In this document: positions 7,987-16,685 of the stretch, piece by piece | Numbering within the stretch: the stretch's first letter is position 1 | Layout of the letters: each line of letters starts with the position of its first letter | Source: Halosimplex salinum | GTDB taxonomy: Archaea; Halobacteriota; Halobacteria; Halobacteriales; Haloarculaceae | Assembly (NCBI RefSeq): GCF_003730195.1 | Contig: NZ_QWGG01000001.1 | Span: forward strand, 1,039,671 to 1,103,670 | Direction of reading: 5' to 3' | DNA length: 64,000 nucleotides | Notes under the pieces: generated by a model | Database searches by the model: none | What the model was told of the DNA's origin: nothing | What the model saw: the letters and a program-made list of their open reading frames with translations, nothing else | Translations under genes and position numbers: made by a program

Positions 7987-8622
7987 ATGAGCACGAAGAC
8001 GCGTCTCGCACAGCAACTGGGCGTCGTGGCCGGGTTCGAGAACCCGCGAGTGGACCTGGAACAGTACCGGACGCCGCCCGATATCGCTGCGCACCTGATC
8101 CACACGGCCGACCTGCAGGGCGATATCGAGGACCGCGTGGTCGTCGACCTCGGGACCGGGACCGGGATGCTCGCGCTGGGGGCGGTGCTCCGCGGACCGA
8201 AGCGGGTCGTCGGTGTCGACCTCGACCCGGACCCGCTTGCGACCGCGCGGGCCAACGAGCGCCGCGTCGCGGCGGCCGCCGACGTGGAGTGGGTCCGCGG
8301 CGACGCCACGCAGGTTCCGCTCGCGCCCAAAGAGCCGACGACAGTCGTGATGAACCCGCCCTTCGGCGCCCAGTCCGGCAACGAACACGCCGACCGCGGC
8401 TTCCTCGCCACCGCCGCCGCGATCAGCGAGGTCTCCTACTCCATCCACAACGCCGGCAGCGAGGAGTTCGTCGAGTCGTTCGCCGGCGACAACGGCGGGA
8501 CCGTGACCCACGCCTTCGCCGCCGAACTCGACTTGCCCCACCAGTTCGACTTCCACGACGCCGAACGACAGACCATCGACGTCGAGGTCTTCCGGATCGC
8601 CTGGGACGGCGCGGAGACGTAG
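7987..8622 (+). CDS. METTL5-like SAM-dependent methyltransferase
   Basis: This 211-residue class I methyltransferase of the METTL5 type probably methylates an adenine N6 in RNA. The SAM site is VVVDLGTGTGMLALGA (residues 51-66) with the acidic GVDLDPDPL at 76-84. The catalytic tetrapeptide NPPFG begins at N123, the signature of amino-group methyltransferases. The N-terminus (LEQYRTPPDIAAHLIH) matches METTL5 proteins, whose eukaryotic members modify 18S rRNA. I chose the ATG at 7987 because it sits just before the conserved TRLAQQL; upstream in-frame sequence is not conserved in character. A TATA-like stretch is found near 7902-7912. Confidence 0.88.
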   Translation: MSTKTRLAQQLGVVAGFENPRVDLEQYRTPPDIAAHLIHTADLQGDIEDRVVVDLGTGTGMLALGAVLRGPKRVVGVDLDPDPLATARANERRVAAAADVEWVRGDATQVPLAPKEPTTVVMNPPFGAQSGNEHADRGFLATAAAISEVSYSIHNAGSEEFVESFAGDNGGTVTHAFAAELDLPHQFDFHDAERQTIDVEVFRIAWDGAET

Positions 8623-8645
8623 CACGAACGACGACGGCCCCGCCC

Positions 8646-10346
8646 CTAGTCCCGCTGTGCCCGCGGAACGACCTTGTTCGCGACGCGGACCCGCGTCCTG
8701 TCCCGGACCGCGAACAGGTCCTGTCCCGACCGTTCGAGGGTCAGCCCGGCGACGCTCGTCCCGTTCGACTTGACCGGGACCGGTGCACGGCCGAGCACAG
8801 ACCCGTTCCGCGTCACGACCACCTCGAACCCCTCCTCGACCGGCGCGATAGACACGTTCCGGCCGTCGATCACCGGTTCGGCGCGGACCCGCTCCGTCGC
8901 GTAGGCGAGTCGCTCCTGTTCTCCTTCCGCACGGAGGGTCACTTTGTACGCGGACCCGTTGCCGACCAGTGACCACCCCTCCCGGTTCGCGTACACGGAT
9001 TCTCGCCAGCCGAGGCCGCCGACGCGGACGGTGGCCCGCCCCCGGTGGGCCAGGTTACCCTTCGAGACCTCCTGTATCCAGAGGCTACGACGCTCGCTGA
9101 AGACGACGACGCCGCTGGAGCGGATCTGCCGGGCGTCGTCGTAGAGGTAGTCGTTGACCAGCGAGACGTACTGGTCGGGCGCGCCCTCGACGTACGTGAC
9201 GGTGTAGTCGCGGATCTCCACTGTCCGGGCGTCGTCGGGGAGGTCGCCCGACACGGTCGTCAGTCCGAACGGGACCGCGACGGCGCTGAGCACGACCAGG
9301 ACCACGACGAGGACGCGCACCCCAGTCCCGCGAGTCGGTCGGCCGAGCGACGGAACCAGCCGGCGGTCACTGGCGGTGACGCCGTTCGCGACGAGCGCGG
9401 CGAACAGGAACATCAGCCCGACCCCGACCGCCCGGTAGAGGACGTACGTGTTCGAGCCGACGGGGGCGTAGATCGCCCACAGCGACTGCCGGATCCCGAA
9501 TATCAGGGCCGCGAACCACAGGTACAGCGGGTCGGGATACTCGTTCCGACGCGCGAGGAGGGCGATCCCGAGCACGGCGCCGAACAGGATACCGATGGCG
9601 TGGCCCTGGATAGCGATGTCGGCCCACCACGGGGAGTAGAAGCTCGGTCCGGGCTCCCGCGTGATGAGCGGGTTCCGAAGGGCGCGGTAGAGGAGGTCGA
9701 CCACGCGCTCGCTCACGAGGACCAGTACGGCGAGGAGCGGGCGCGTGACCACGGCAAAGCCGATGTAGGCGTAGACGACGCCGGAGAAGCCGATGACCGG
9801 TCCCAGCGAGAAGAGCCCCGTGAACACGCCGGCGACGAGCGACCCGGCCGGAACCGCGAGGACCCGGACGAACGGATTGGTCAGCGGCGACGCGAACGAC
9901 TCGGAACCGCGCTCTCTGGGGTAGTGGCCGACGTAGTACTCGACGACCGGTGCGAACAGGAGGGTGCCCGTCAGGTTGCCCGTGATGTGGCCGACGCCGT
10001 TGTGGGCGAACCCAGCGACGAGCGTCCCCAGCGGGTAGAAGTACGACCACGAGCGGAACGGGATCACCAGCGGGTTGTTGGGGTGCTCCCAGCCGCCTTG
10101 GACGACCCAGTAGACGAGCACGACGCCGAACATCGTCAGGAGCGTCCCCCACGGGACCCCGAGGACGAAGCGGCGGCGCAAGCGGTCACCCCACCGTCGG
10201 TCGGTCGGCGTCAGCGAGCGCGCGACCGCCAGCGACAGGAGGACGGCGACCACCAGGAAGAGCTGCTGCAGGGGGAGGACCTCGGCGACCGTTCGGGCGC
10301 GTTCGAGGACCGCCCGGAGGAGCGATTCTGGGACCGACTGCGACAT
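8646..10346 (-). CDS. Rhomboid-family intramembrane serine protease with large C-terminal domain
   Basis: This is a 566-residue membrane protein. The rhomboid core is in residues about 70-330: the HITGN block (H120, N124), the catalytic serine in GFSG (S188) and the catalytic histidine in IQGHAIG (H249). These are the Ser-His dyad of intramembrane proteases that cut transmembrane substrates. A further helix near 355-375 leads into a soluble C-terminal part of about 190 residues (VEIRDYTVTYVEGAPDQYV to the end). This part contains repeated beta-like segments and would lie outside the cell if the helix count is even. The ATG at 10346 was preferred over a GTG three codons earlier. Haloarchaeal rhomboids have been linked to S-layer glycoprotein processing. 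Confidence 0.85.
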   Translation of the reverse strand: MSQSVPESLLRAVLERARTVAEVLPLQQLFLVVAVLLSLAVARSLTPTDRRWGDRLRRRFVLGVPWGTLLTMFGVVLVYWVVQGGWEHPNNPLVIPFRSWSYFYPLGTLVAGFAHNGVGHITGNLTGTLLFAPVVEYYVGHYPRERGSESFASPLTNPFVRVLAVPAGSLVAGVFTGLFSLGPVIGFSGVVYAYIGFAVVTRPLLAVLVLVSERVVDLLYRALRNPLITREPGPSFYSPWWADIAIQGHAIGILFGAVLGIALLARRNEYPDPLYLWFAALIFGIRQSLWAIYAPVGSNTYVLYRAVGVGLMFLFAALVANGVTASDRRLVPSLGRPTRGTGVRVLVVVLVVLSAVAVPFGLTTVSGDLPDDARTVEIRDYTVTYVEGAPDQYVSLVNDYLYDDARQIRSSGVVVFSERRSLWIQEVSKGNLAHRGRATVRVGGLGWRESVYANREGWSLVGNGSAYKVTLRAEGEQERLAYATERVRAEPVIDGRNVSIAPVEEGFEVVVTRNGSVLGRAPVPVKSNGTSVAGLTLERSGQDLFAVRDRTRVRVANKVVPRAQRD

Positions 10347-10518
10347 GACCGCCACAATGGAGCGCGGTAAGTTAGCGTTGGTGGCCGGACGCCCGTCGTG
10401 TCGGGCGGTCGTGCCGGACGGTCGCGTCGCCGGGCCGGCGATAACGGACGGGCCGCTGTCGGACAGCGGACTACGCGAGCCACAGGATTTTCGGACCTCG
10501 GCGCCGTTGTCTCCGCCA

Positions 10519-10848
10519 ATGGGAGTTCGGCCACCGTCGAACGACGTGGACGAGGAACCGGACGTCGTCGAGTTCGGTATCGCGGCACTCGACGCGCGAC
10601 TGGCCGACGCGGCAATCGAGTTCCCCGTCGCGACCGAGGAACTCGAAGAGCGCTTCGGGGACGCGACAGTGCCCTACGACGCCGCCGGCAACGAGATGCC
10701 GCTCGCCGAAGCGCTCGCCGAGACCGACCGTCGGTCCTTCGACTCCGAGGACGACCTGCTCAACGCGCTCCACCCCGTCTTCGAGCGCAAACGGCGCGCG
10801 GCCTCGACGAGCCTCCTCTCACAGCTCCGGGCGCTCGTCCCCTTCTGA
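10519..10848 (+). CDS. DUF5789 family protein
   Basis: This 109-residue acidic protein has the haloarchaeal DUF5789 pattern: IEFPVATEELEERFGD, a short acidic/glycine segment, MPLAEALAETDRRSFDSEDDLLNALHPVF and a basic tail. The core module resembles a small wing-type fold predicted in many haloarchaeal proteins; no function is established. The start at 10519 was chosen because the preceding in-frame sequence is proline- and serine-rich and overlaps the rhomboid promoter region. The gene is convergent with the glycosyltransferase gene downstream, with 18 bp between stops. Confidence 0.75.
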   Translation: MGVRPPSNDVDEEPDVVEFGIAALDARLADAAIEFPVATEELEERFGDATVPYDAAGNEMPLAEALAETDRRSFDSEDDLLNALHPVFERKRRAASTSLLSQLRALVPF

Positions 10849-10866
10849 GTCTCCCCGCGCGAGCGG

Positions 10867-11928
10867 TCAGTCCGACCGACTGCTGGTGGGCGAGGGCTCG
10901 CGCTCCGCCTCTGCCTCCGCCTCGTCGGCCGCGCCGACCGACTCCTCGCCAGCGGCGGGGCCGTCGGCTGCTGGCCCGACGCCGTCCGCCGGGGGCTCGT
11001 CGCTCAGTCGCTCCGCGAGGTCCTCCAGTTGCCGTGTCTGCTCGCGATTGAGCGTGACGATCATGTCCGAGAGGACGCCGAACATCAGGAGCTGGACGCC
11101 GAAGAGGATCGCGGAGGCGCCGAGGACGGCTATCACCTCGTGAGAAGTCTTCGGGACCGTGATCCACTCGTAGGCGACGTACGCGCCGAGGACGACGCCG
11201 ACGATCGTGCTGACGGCGCCCACGCTCCCGAAGTAGAACAGCGGGTTGTTCGTCTTCGCCATCTTGTACAGCGTGAGGATGATGTCGGCGCCGTCCCGGA
11301 ACGGGCGGAGGTTGGTCTCCGACTCGTCGGGACGGGCCAGGTACCGGATCGGGACGACCTCCGTCCTGACGTTGTGTTTCACGCACTCGACGGCCATCTC
11401 GGTCTCGACGCCGAAGTGGTCCTCCGTCAGCGAGATGCGCTCGATCGCCTCGCGAGTGAGCGCACGGTAGCCGCTGAGGATGTCCTGATAGTCGCGCCCG
11501 TGGATGAGCGCGAAGGCGCGGTTGATGACGCCGTTACCGAACTGGTTGAGGCGAGTCATCGCGCCCGACTCCATGTCCGCGAAGCGGTCGCCGATGACGT
11601 GCTCTGCCCGGCCGTCGAAGATCGGTTCGAGCATCGCCTTCGCGTCCTCCGCCCGGTAGGTCTGGTCGCCGTCGAGCATGAGGACGATCGGGGCGTCTGT
11701 CAGTTCGAACCCTTCCTGCAGGGCCTGTCCCTTGCCTTTCGAACCGCGCTGCTGGACGACCCGTGCGCCCTTCTCCTCGGCGATCGACGGGGTGCCGTCG
11801 GTCGATCCGCCGTCGATGACGAGGATGTCGTCGAACCCCTCCGCGCTGAACGACTCGACGACCGGTCCGATCGTCTCGGACTCGTTGAGCGTGGGCACCA
11901 GCACGCAGACGTCGTCGTACTCTCCCAT
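10867..11928 (-). CDS. aglJ: AglJ-type dolichyl-phosphate glycosyltransferase
   Basis: This 353-residue family 2 glycosyltransferase resembles AglJ, which in Haloferax loads the first hexose onto dolichol phosphate for S-layer N-glycosylation. The N-terminal catalytic domain begins CVLVPTLNESETIGPVV and contains IDGGSTDGT and the metal-binding DGDQTY. The GYRALTREA and HFGVETEMA blocks follow. Two hydrophobic helices near residues 230-260 and 270-300 anchor it to the membrane. An acidic, alanine-rich tail of about 45 residues follows and is probably disordered. The start at 11928 places the catalytic fold at the N-terminus; the 30 upstream in-frame residues are basic and unlike the family. 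Its place at the edge of the glycosylation island supports the role. Confidence 0.8.
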   Translation of the reverse strand: MGEYDDVCVLVPTLNESETIGPVVESFSAEGFDDILVIDGGSTDGTPSIAEEKGARVVQQRGSKGKGQALQEGFELTDAPIVLMLDGDQTYRAEDAKAMLEPIFDGRAEHVIGDRFADMESGAMTRLNQFGNGVINRAFALIHGRDYQDILSGYRALTREAIERISLTEDHFGVETEMAVECVKHNVRTEVVPIRYLARPDESETNLRPFRDGADIILTLYKMAKTNNPLFYFGSVGAVSTIVGVVLGAYVAYEWITVPKTSHEVIAVLGASAILFGVQLLMFGVLSDMIVTLNREQTRQLEDLAERLSDEPPADGVGPAADGPAAGEESVGAADEAEAEAEREPSPTSSRSD

Positions 11929-12051
11929 CGTCCCCGTTTCGACACTCCGAGAGAAAAAGGTTCCCTGTTGGACCCGCTCACTGCCGCGTGTGACCCGTCT
12001 CGTCACCGTTCGATCCACATCGGTCGAGAGCCTCGACCGCGGACGCGTCCG

Positions 12052-12204
12052 TCAGTCGTCGGCGCGCTGCTCGCTCAGGTGCTCCCAGATCTCCGTACAG
12101 CCGCAGCCGTCGGCGACCTCCTCCAGGTGCTCGTCGGCTGCGTGCTCGTCGTCCGCGCGTTCCTCGTCACCGAGATCGTCGTCCGCGTTGTCGAGCTCGA
12201 CCAT
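12052..12204 (-). CDS. Small acidic GCGC-motif protein, 50 aa
   Basis: This is a 50-residue, very acidic protein (MVELDNADDDLGDEERADDEHAADEH...). It ends in a conserved-looking block EVADGCGCTEIWEHLSEQ. The two close cysteines suggest metal binding or redox sensitivity. A perfect inverted repeat (12206-12226) lies directly in front of its ATG, in the region shared with the divergent TrmB-family regulator. Short proteins of this kind are frequent in Halobacteria but uncharacterised. Confidence 0.6.
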   Translation of the reverse strand: MVELDNADDDLGDEERADDEHAADEHLEEVADGCGCTEIWEHLSEQRADD

Positions 12205-12205
12205 A

Positions 12206-12226
12206 GTTACTCAGCTTGTGAGTAAC
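12206..12226. promoter_or_regulatory. Inverted repeat matching the TrmB motif TACT-N8-GAGTA
   Basis: GTTACTCA (12206-12213) and TGAGTAAC (12219-12226) form a perfect 8-bp inverted repeat with a 5-bp spacer. Within it, TACT at 12208 and GAGTA at 12220 are 8 bp apart. This is exactly the TACT-N7-8-GAGTA motif reported for the Halobacterium sugar regulator TrmB. It touches the start of the 50-aa gene and lies 67 bp before the TrmB-family gene. Confidence 0.65.
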
Positions 12227-12260
12227 CAAGGCGTGATAGGATAAGTACCTTTCGGGGGCA

Positions 12261-12270
12261 TTTTAAATGC
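12261..12270 (+). promoter_or_regulatory. TATA-like box of the TrmB-family regulator
   Basis: TTTTAAATGC is centred about 27 bp before the ATG at 12293, consistent with a leaderless transcript for the regulator. Confidence 0.55.
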
Positions 12271-12292
12271 GGGCGCCGATTGTGACGGTGAC

Positions 12293-13153
12293 ATGAGTGG
12301 CGAGGACACCGGGTGGTTCGACACGCTGGGGTTGACAGAGTACGAGGCGACGGCCCTGCGGAAACTGCTGACGCTCGGCCGAACGACGGCGCCCAACCTC
12401 GCGGAAGCGACCGACATCCCCAAGGCGCGGATCTACGGCGTCCTCGAGTCGCTCTCGGACCGGGGGTTCATCAAGATCATCCCGGGCCGCCCGAAGGAGT
12501 ACCAGCCCAAACCGCCCGAGGCGATCCTCGACCGCGCCGTCGAGAACCGCCGGCAGGACTTCGAACAGTTCGCCGGCACCGTCGGGGAGTTCCGCGAGGA
12601 GTTCCTCGCTGAGTTCCGCCCTCGCTACGAACAGGCGAGCGAGGACATCACGCCAACCGAGGAACTGTTCCACGTCGTCGACGTCGGCGAACCGAGCGAA
12701 CGCGAGACCCGCCGGCTCTACCACGAGGCGACCGACTCGATCCACGTCGTCACCAAGAGCTTCGAGTACTTCGACTCCGTCGAGCCCGCCTTCGCCGACG
12801 CGCTGGACAGGGGCGTCGACATCTCGATCCTGATGCTCGTCCCCGAGTTCCTCTCGACGGAACCGCGCGACGAGCCCGCGATCCAGCGCGAGATCGTCGA
12901 GGGGATCCGCGCGGAGTACCCCTCGGTCGAGATCCGGTTCTCGACCGGCAAGCTCCCCTTCCGCGGCAACGTCGCCGACCCGAGCCTCGACTACGACACC
13001 GGGTCGGCCATCCTGCTCGTCGAGGAGGAGGACGTGCCCAACCACATGCGTCAGGCCGCGATCACCGACAACGCGTCCTTCGTCGCCGGCCTCAAGCGGT
13101 ACTTCGACCTGATCTGGGAGTACGAGAGCGAATCGGCCGACATCCTGGAGTAG
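12293..13153 (+). CDS. TrmB-family transcriptional regulator
   Basis: This is a 286-residue cytoplasmic DNA-binding protein. The N-terminal winged helix-turn-helix (residues about 10-75: LGLTEYEATALRKLLTLGRTTAPNLAEATDIPKARIYGVLESLSDRGFI) is of the TrmB class. A helical linker (85-120) follows, then a C-terminal domain (130-275) with the look of the PLD-like regulatory domain found in many archaeal TrmB relatives (EATDSIHVVTKSFEYF, then GVDISILMLVPEF). The sugar-binding TrmB_C domain of the glycolytic TrmB is not evident, so the ligand is unknown. A TrmB-type palindrome stands between it and the divergent 50-aa gene, which suggests autoregulation. It borders the glycan island. Confidence 0.85.
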   Translation: MSGEDTGWFDTLGLTEYEATALRKLLTLGRTTAPNLAEATDIPKARIYGVLESLSDRGFIKIIPGRPKEYQPKPPEAILDRAVENRRQDFEQFAGTVGEFREEFLAEFRPRYEQASEDITPTEELFHVVDVGEPSERETRRLYHEATDSIHVVTKSFEYFDSVEPAFADALDRGVDISILMLVPEFLSTEPRDEPAIQREIVEGIRAEYPSVEIRFSTGKLPFRGNVADPSLDYDTGSAILLVEEEDVPNHMRQAAITDNASFVAGLKRYFDLIWEYESESADILE

Positions 13154-13264
13154 CGAGCCGGTGCGGCGGCGCGGCCGATGGTCGCCCCCGCCGACGAGAG
13201 CGAAAGCGAATCTTCTTTGCGCCACCCCCGGAAGCGAGGGGCGATCACTGGTGACCATCACTCC

Positions 13265-14173
13265 ATGATTGCCGACTCGTCAGTCGCCCTCGGCGTCCCC
13301 GTCTACGAGCGCACAGAGAAGCTCCGGAACCTCCTCGAATCGGCCGGACACGTGCCGATCGACACCGTCTACGTCGCCGACAACGGCCACACCGAGGAGC
13401 GCGAGGCGGTGTACGACACCGACTACGAGTTCGACCTCGTCGTCCTCGACGTCGAGTACGACTCCGGACTCGGCAACTGCCGGCGGACCGTCGTCGACAG
13501 TCTGGAGGAGGACTACCTGGTCATCGCCGACAGCGACCACACTATCCCGGAGAACGTGGACACCCTCGTCCACCAGCTCGAGGCTCGACCGGCGTTCGGC
13601 GGGATCTGCGGACTCCTGTTCGAGCACGGGGGCCTCCGGGGCACCTGCCACGACCTCTACGAGAAAGACGACGTCCTGATCCGCGACATCCGCGGCAAGG
13701 ACGCCGAACTCGTCGCCGGCCAGCCGCTGTTCGAGTTCGACTTCCTCCAGAACGTCGCCGCGTTCCGCCGCGAGTGCGTCGAGGAGTACGCCTGGGACCC
13801 GAACCTCCAGCAGGGCAAACCCCACCTCGACTTCTACGTCGGCCACAAGCGCCGGACGGACTGGCGCTTCGGCTGCTGTCCCGCGGTGCAGTTCCCGCAC
13901 TACCCCGGCGGCAGCAGCTCCTACACGGCCAACCGGAACAAGCGCGAGCGGCTGATGGACGCCCGCGAGTACTTCCTCGACAAGTGGGGGTACCGTCAGA
14001 TCGTCTACGGTCAGCTGGAGTGGCTGGAGACGCAGGACCGATTGCCGTCCGACGGGCGCGTCGCGGAACTGCTCGCGAAGCGAGTGCTCACACGCCTGCC
14101 GGTCGACGTGCAAGCCAAGGTGACCGACGCTCGCCAGTTCGCGCGCCGCCTCACCAACAGACCGCCGCTTTGA
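13265..14173 (+). CDS. Glycosyltransferase, GT-A fold (family 2-like)
   Basis: This is a 302-residue soluble glycosyltransferase. The N-terminus VALGVPVYERTEKLRNLLES with VYVADNGHTEER is a Rossmann-like nucleotide-sugar-binding start. The metal-binding DSDH lies in DYLVIADSDHTIPEN. The C-terminal half (AFRRECVEEYAWDPNLQQGKPHLDFYVGHKR, then FPHYPGGSSSY) contains the expected acceptor region with a candidate catalytic acid. No membrane segment is seen. The start at 13265 was chosen over an upstream extension that lacks family character. It is followed convergently by an AlkP-superfamily gene. The sugar it transfers cannot be told. Confidence 0.75.
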   Translation: MIADSSVALGVPVYERTEKLRNLLESAGHVPIDTVYVADNGHTEEREAVYDTDYEFDLVVLDVEYDSGLGNCRRTVVDSLEEDYLVIADSDHTIPENVDTLVHQLEARPAFGGICGLLFEHGGLRGTCHDLYEKDDVLIRDIRGKDAELVAGQPLFEFDFLQNVAAFRRECVEEYAWDPNLQQGKPHLDFYVGHKRRTDWRFGCCPAVQFPHYPGGSSSYTANRNKRERLMDAREYFLDKWGYRQIVYGQLEWLETQDRLPSDGRVAELLAKRVLTRLPVDVQAKVTDARQFARRLTNRPPL

Positions 14174-14216
14174 GCGGCGTTCACGACCGCCACAATCCGC
14201 GGTCGGCCGCCTCCTC

Positions 14217-15557
14217 CTACACGTATCCGAGTTCTGCGAGCCGGTCCTGAACGTCCTCCGGCACGTCCTGGTTCGCACCCAGGTCCACGTCCCGGACGTC
14301 GAGCGTGTCGACGATCTCGTCGATGGCCGCCCGGATCGTCTCCTCGTCCGCGCCGTTCCACGTGCCGAACCCGTTCCGGGTCTCGCAGCCGAAGGAGCCG
14401 TCCTCGACGACCGCCCCGCGGAGTGTCGCGTCGTACTGCTCGATGACCTCGTCCGAGTAACCCTGGTTCTGGAGGTGCGAGATACGCTCGCTGCGGAGGC
14501 CGTGGCGCTCGCTGAGGTAGGACCGCGAATCGCGACTCGCCCGGAGGTCACGGCCGCGCGCCTCGTCGTCGGAGACGCCCGCCGCGGCCAGGACCGTCCG
14601 GTAGACGTCGAGCAGGCCGACTGTCTCCTCCCGGACCGTCACCTCGTCGCCGCCGTCCCAGACCGAGAGGGGGACGTGCGTCAGCTCCGGGTAGAGACCG
14701 TGACTGTGGCCCCAGACGTCGTCCTCCCCGAACATCTCGCCGTGGTCCGACAGCGTCACGACGACGTCGAACTCCGCGCGGAGTTCCGCGAAGATGTCGC
14801 GGTAGACGTCCGAGAGGTAGCGCACGCAGTCGTCGTACGCCTGCCGCACGTCCGCTGTGTCCGCTTCCGGGCCGTCGCCCACGGTCTCCTCGAAACTCGG
14901 GTTCGCGGAGACGTCGACCGTCCGGTAGTCCTCGGGGGCGTTGTAGGGCCCGTGGGCCTCCATCAGGTTGCAGAAGAAGAACTCGTCGTCGCCGAAGTCG
15001 GTCGACTCGATCATCTCGAGCGCCTCGCTGGCGCCGTCGTCCGCCCCCGCGATGGACGTGATACCCAGGTCGCGGGCTTTCATCTTCACCCCGAACGCGA
15101 GCGACTCGACAGTGTTCACGTCTGACGCGAAACAGCGCTTGACGGCCTTGAGGAAGCGCGTCGGTCCCTCGCCGCGCGTCTCGGAGATGAACTCCGCCCA
15201 GTCGACGATGTCCGGGTCGCGGCGTCGTCCCCGCCAGCTGTGGCGGAACTCGTCGAACCCGCGCGTGAAGTCGAACACGTCCGCGATGTTGGCGTTCGCG
15301 CTGAACCCGCGCGTGGTGTAGCCCGCCTCGGAGAGGTGCTCCGCGAGGACCGTCTTCTCGCAGTCGAGCGCCGTCGCCTTCGCGTAGACGCCCAGTTCGC
15401 TCGGGTAGCGCCCGCCGAACAGCGTGCCGTGGACCGGGACGGTCCACCCGCCGACCGACCACGCGTTCTCGTATCTCGTCCCGGGCAGCCAGTCGAAGTG
15501 CTCGTCGAACGAGTCCTTCCTGAGCGTGTCCAGCACGACCACCGCGACGTTCGTCAT
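14217..15557 (-). CDS. Sulfatase-like AlkP-superfamily enzyme (Thr nucleophile)
   Basis: This 446-residue cytoplasmic-looking protein of the alkaline phosphatase/sulfatase superfamily has no signal peptide. The metal site starts with VVVLDTLRKD (D10). The nucleophile region reads WTVPVHGTLFGGRYP: aligned to the sulfatase C-x-P-x-R motif, the cysteine position is Thr. Later metal ligands are in TLSDHGEMFGEDDVWGHSHGLYPELTHVPL. The C-terminus RLAELGYV carries the LGY tag shared by the six AlkP proteins in this island. With no cysteine to convert to formylglycine, a phosphatase or phosphotransferase is at least as likely as a sulfatase. It lies 13 bp downstream of the next AlkP gene, so the two are probably co-transcribed. 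Confidence 0.85.
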   Translation of the reverse strand: MTNVAVVVLDTLRKDSFDEHFDWLPGTRYENAWSVGGWTVPVHGTLFGGRYPSELGVYAKATALDCEKTVLAEHLSEAGYTTRGFSANANIADVFDFTRGFDEFRHSWRGRRRDPDIVDWAEFISETRGEGPTRFLKAVKRCFASDVNTVESLAFGVKMKARDLGITSIAGADDGASEALEMIESTDFGDDEFFFCNLMEAHGPYNAPEDYRTVDVSANPSFEETVGDGPEADTADVRQAYDDCVRYLSDVYRDIFAELRAEFDVVVTLSDHGEMFGEDDVWGHSHGLYPELTHVPLSVWDGGDEVTVREETVGLLDVYRTVLAAAGVSDDEARGRDLRASRDSRSYLSERHGLRSERISHLQNQGYSDEVIEQYDATLRGAVVEDGSFGCETRNGFGTWNGADEETIRAAIDEIVDTLDVRDVDLGANQDVPEDVQDRLAELGYV

Positions 15558-15570
15558 TCGTCCTCCATGG

Positions 15571-16554
15571 TTACATGTACCCGAGATCCTCGAGCTGTTC
15601 TTTCACGCGTTCGCCGCCGTCGCCGCCGTCGCCCGTCTCGCTCCGGTGGGTCGGCGCTCCCGCGTGGTCGCGCCGGTCGAGTTCCGCTTCGATCGCCGCC
15701 CGGACGTCCGTGACGCCCTCGATCGAGTCGACGAGCGAGGCGTCCGTCGCCGCGACCATCGCCTCGTCGGTGTGGACACCGTCCTGGAGCCCGTGGTCGC
15801 TGACGAGGAGCAGTTCGTCGTCCGGCCCGAGGTCGTCGCGGAGTTCGCCGACGAACTCGTCGATCTCCTCGTAGGCGGCCCGCTGGAGGGCCGGGCGGTC
15901 GTAGCTCACGTGTCCGATCAGGTCGAGCCCGCTCGTGTAGGAAAAGACGAGTTCGTAGCGGCCGCCGCGGTAGGCCCGCCGCGTCCGCGCGATACGGATC
16001 ATCGCCATCTCCAGGCACTGCTCGTAGAACGTCTCCGGGTCCGAGGAGGTGTGTCCGCCGGTCGCCTCGGGGTCGCGTTCGAAGAGGTCGCCGAGGCTCC
16101 GGCGGAGAACGTGTTCGCGGTCCTCGCTGTCCGGGTCGAGGACGTAGTTCGGGACGCCGATCGCGTCGGACGCCCGTCCGTCGAAGACGGTGGTGAGGTC
16201 GTTGTCCGCGTAGTACGTGGCCGGCGTCCGGAACGCGTCGGTGTCCGTGTTCGTCAGGAGCCAGGCGCCGATGCGCGACTGGAGTCCGTCGGGGATCACG
16301 TAGTCGGCGACGCGGCTGCCGGCGTTCAACACCGGGTTACCCCAGGCGACGCCGTCGTCCTCGAGCTGGAGACCGTGCTCGGCGGGGGTGAGACCGGTGA
16401 TGATCGTCGGCCACAGTTCGTGCGTGCTCGGCTCGCCAGTGTGACTGGCGATCGTCTCGATAGCGCGGTGGGCCTCGAGGGCGAGGTTCGGGTGGTCGTC
16501 CGGCTCGACGAGGTCCGGGTCGAGCGCGTCCACGCCCAGCACGACGAGCGTCAT
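15571..16554 (-). CDS. AlkP-superfamily phosphodiesterase-like protein
   Basis: This 327-residue protein resembles the type I phosphodiesterase/nucleotide pyrophosphatase branch. The first metal aspartate is in VLGVDALDPDL. The nucleophile is the Thr of LWPTIITGLTPAEHG. Further ligands are in SGLDLIGHVSYD and LLVSDHGLQDGVH. No signal peptide or membrane segment is present. A short charged linker (RSETGDGGDGGER) ends in the LGY tag VKEQLEDLGYM. It is the first gene of a two-gene minus-strand unit with the downstream sulfatase-like gene, and is divergent from another AlkP gene at 16686. The substrate is unknown; the context suggests glycan-linked phosphoesters. Confidence 0.82.
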   Translation of the reverse strand: MTLVVLGVDALDPDLVEPDDHPNLALEAHRAIETIASHTGEPSTHELWPTIITGLTPAEHGLQLEDDGVAWGNPVLNAGSRVADYVIPDGLQSRIGAWLLTNTDTDAFRTPATYYADNDLTTVFDGRASDAIGVPNYVLDPDSEDREHVLRRSLGDLFERDPEATGGHTSSDPETFYEQCLEMAMIRIARTRRAYRGGRYELVFSYTSGLDLIGHVSYDRPALQRAAYEEIDEFVGELRDDLGPDDELLLVSDHGLQDGVHTDEAMVAATDASLVDSIEGVTDVRAAIEAELDRRDHAGAPTHRSETGDGGDGGERVKEQLEDLGYM

Positions 16555-16685
16555 CTACCGTCCCGGAGACCGCCGCCGCTCAAGTATTTTGCCGTTCCCC
16601 CAGCGAACGCACGCCGAGGTCGAAGCGGCGACGACCGACGAGCGAACCCGATAAGCATTACTGTTCCGACAGACTCAGGGCGGAC

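Noticed and set aside
12293..13153. Identification of this regulator as the glycolytic TrmB
   Set aside because: The winged helix fits, but the sugar-binding TrmB_C domain is not evident, so only family-level naming is justified.
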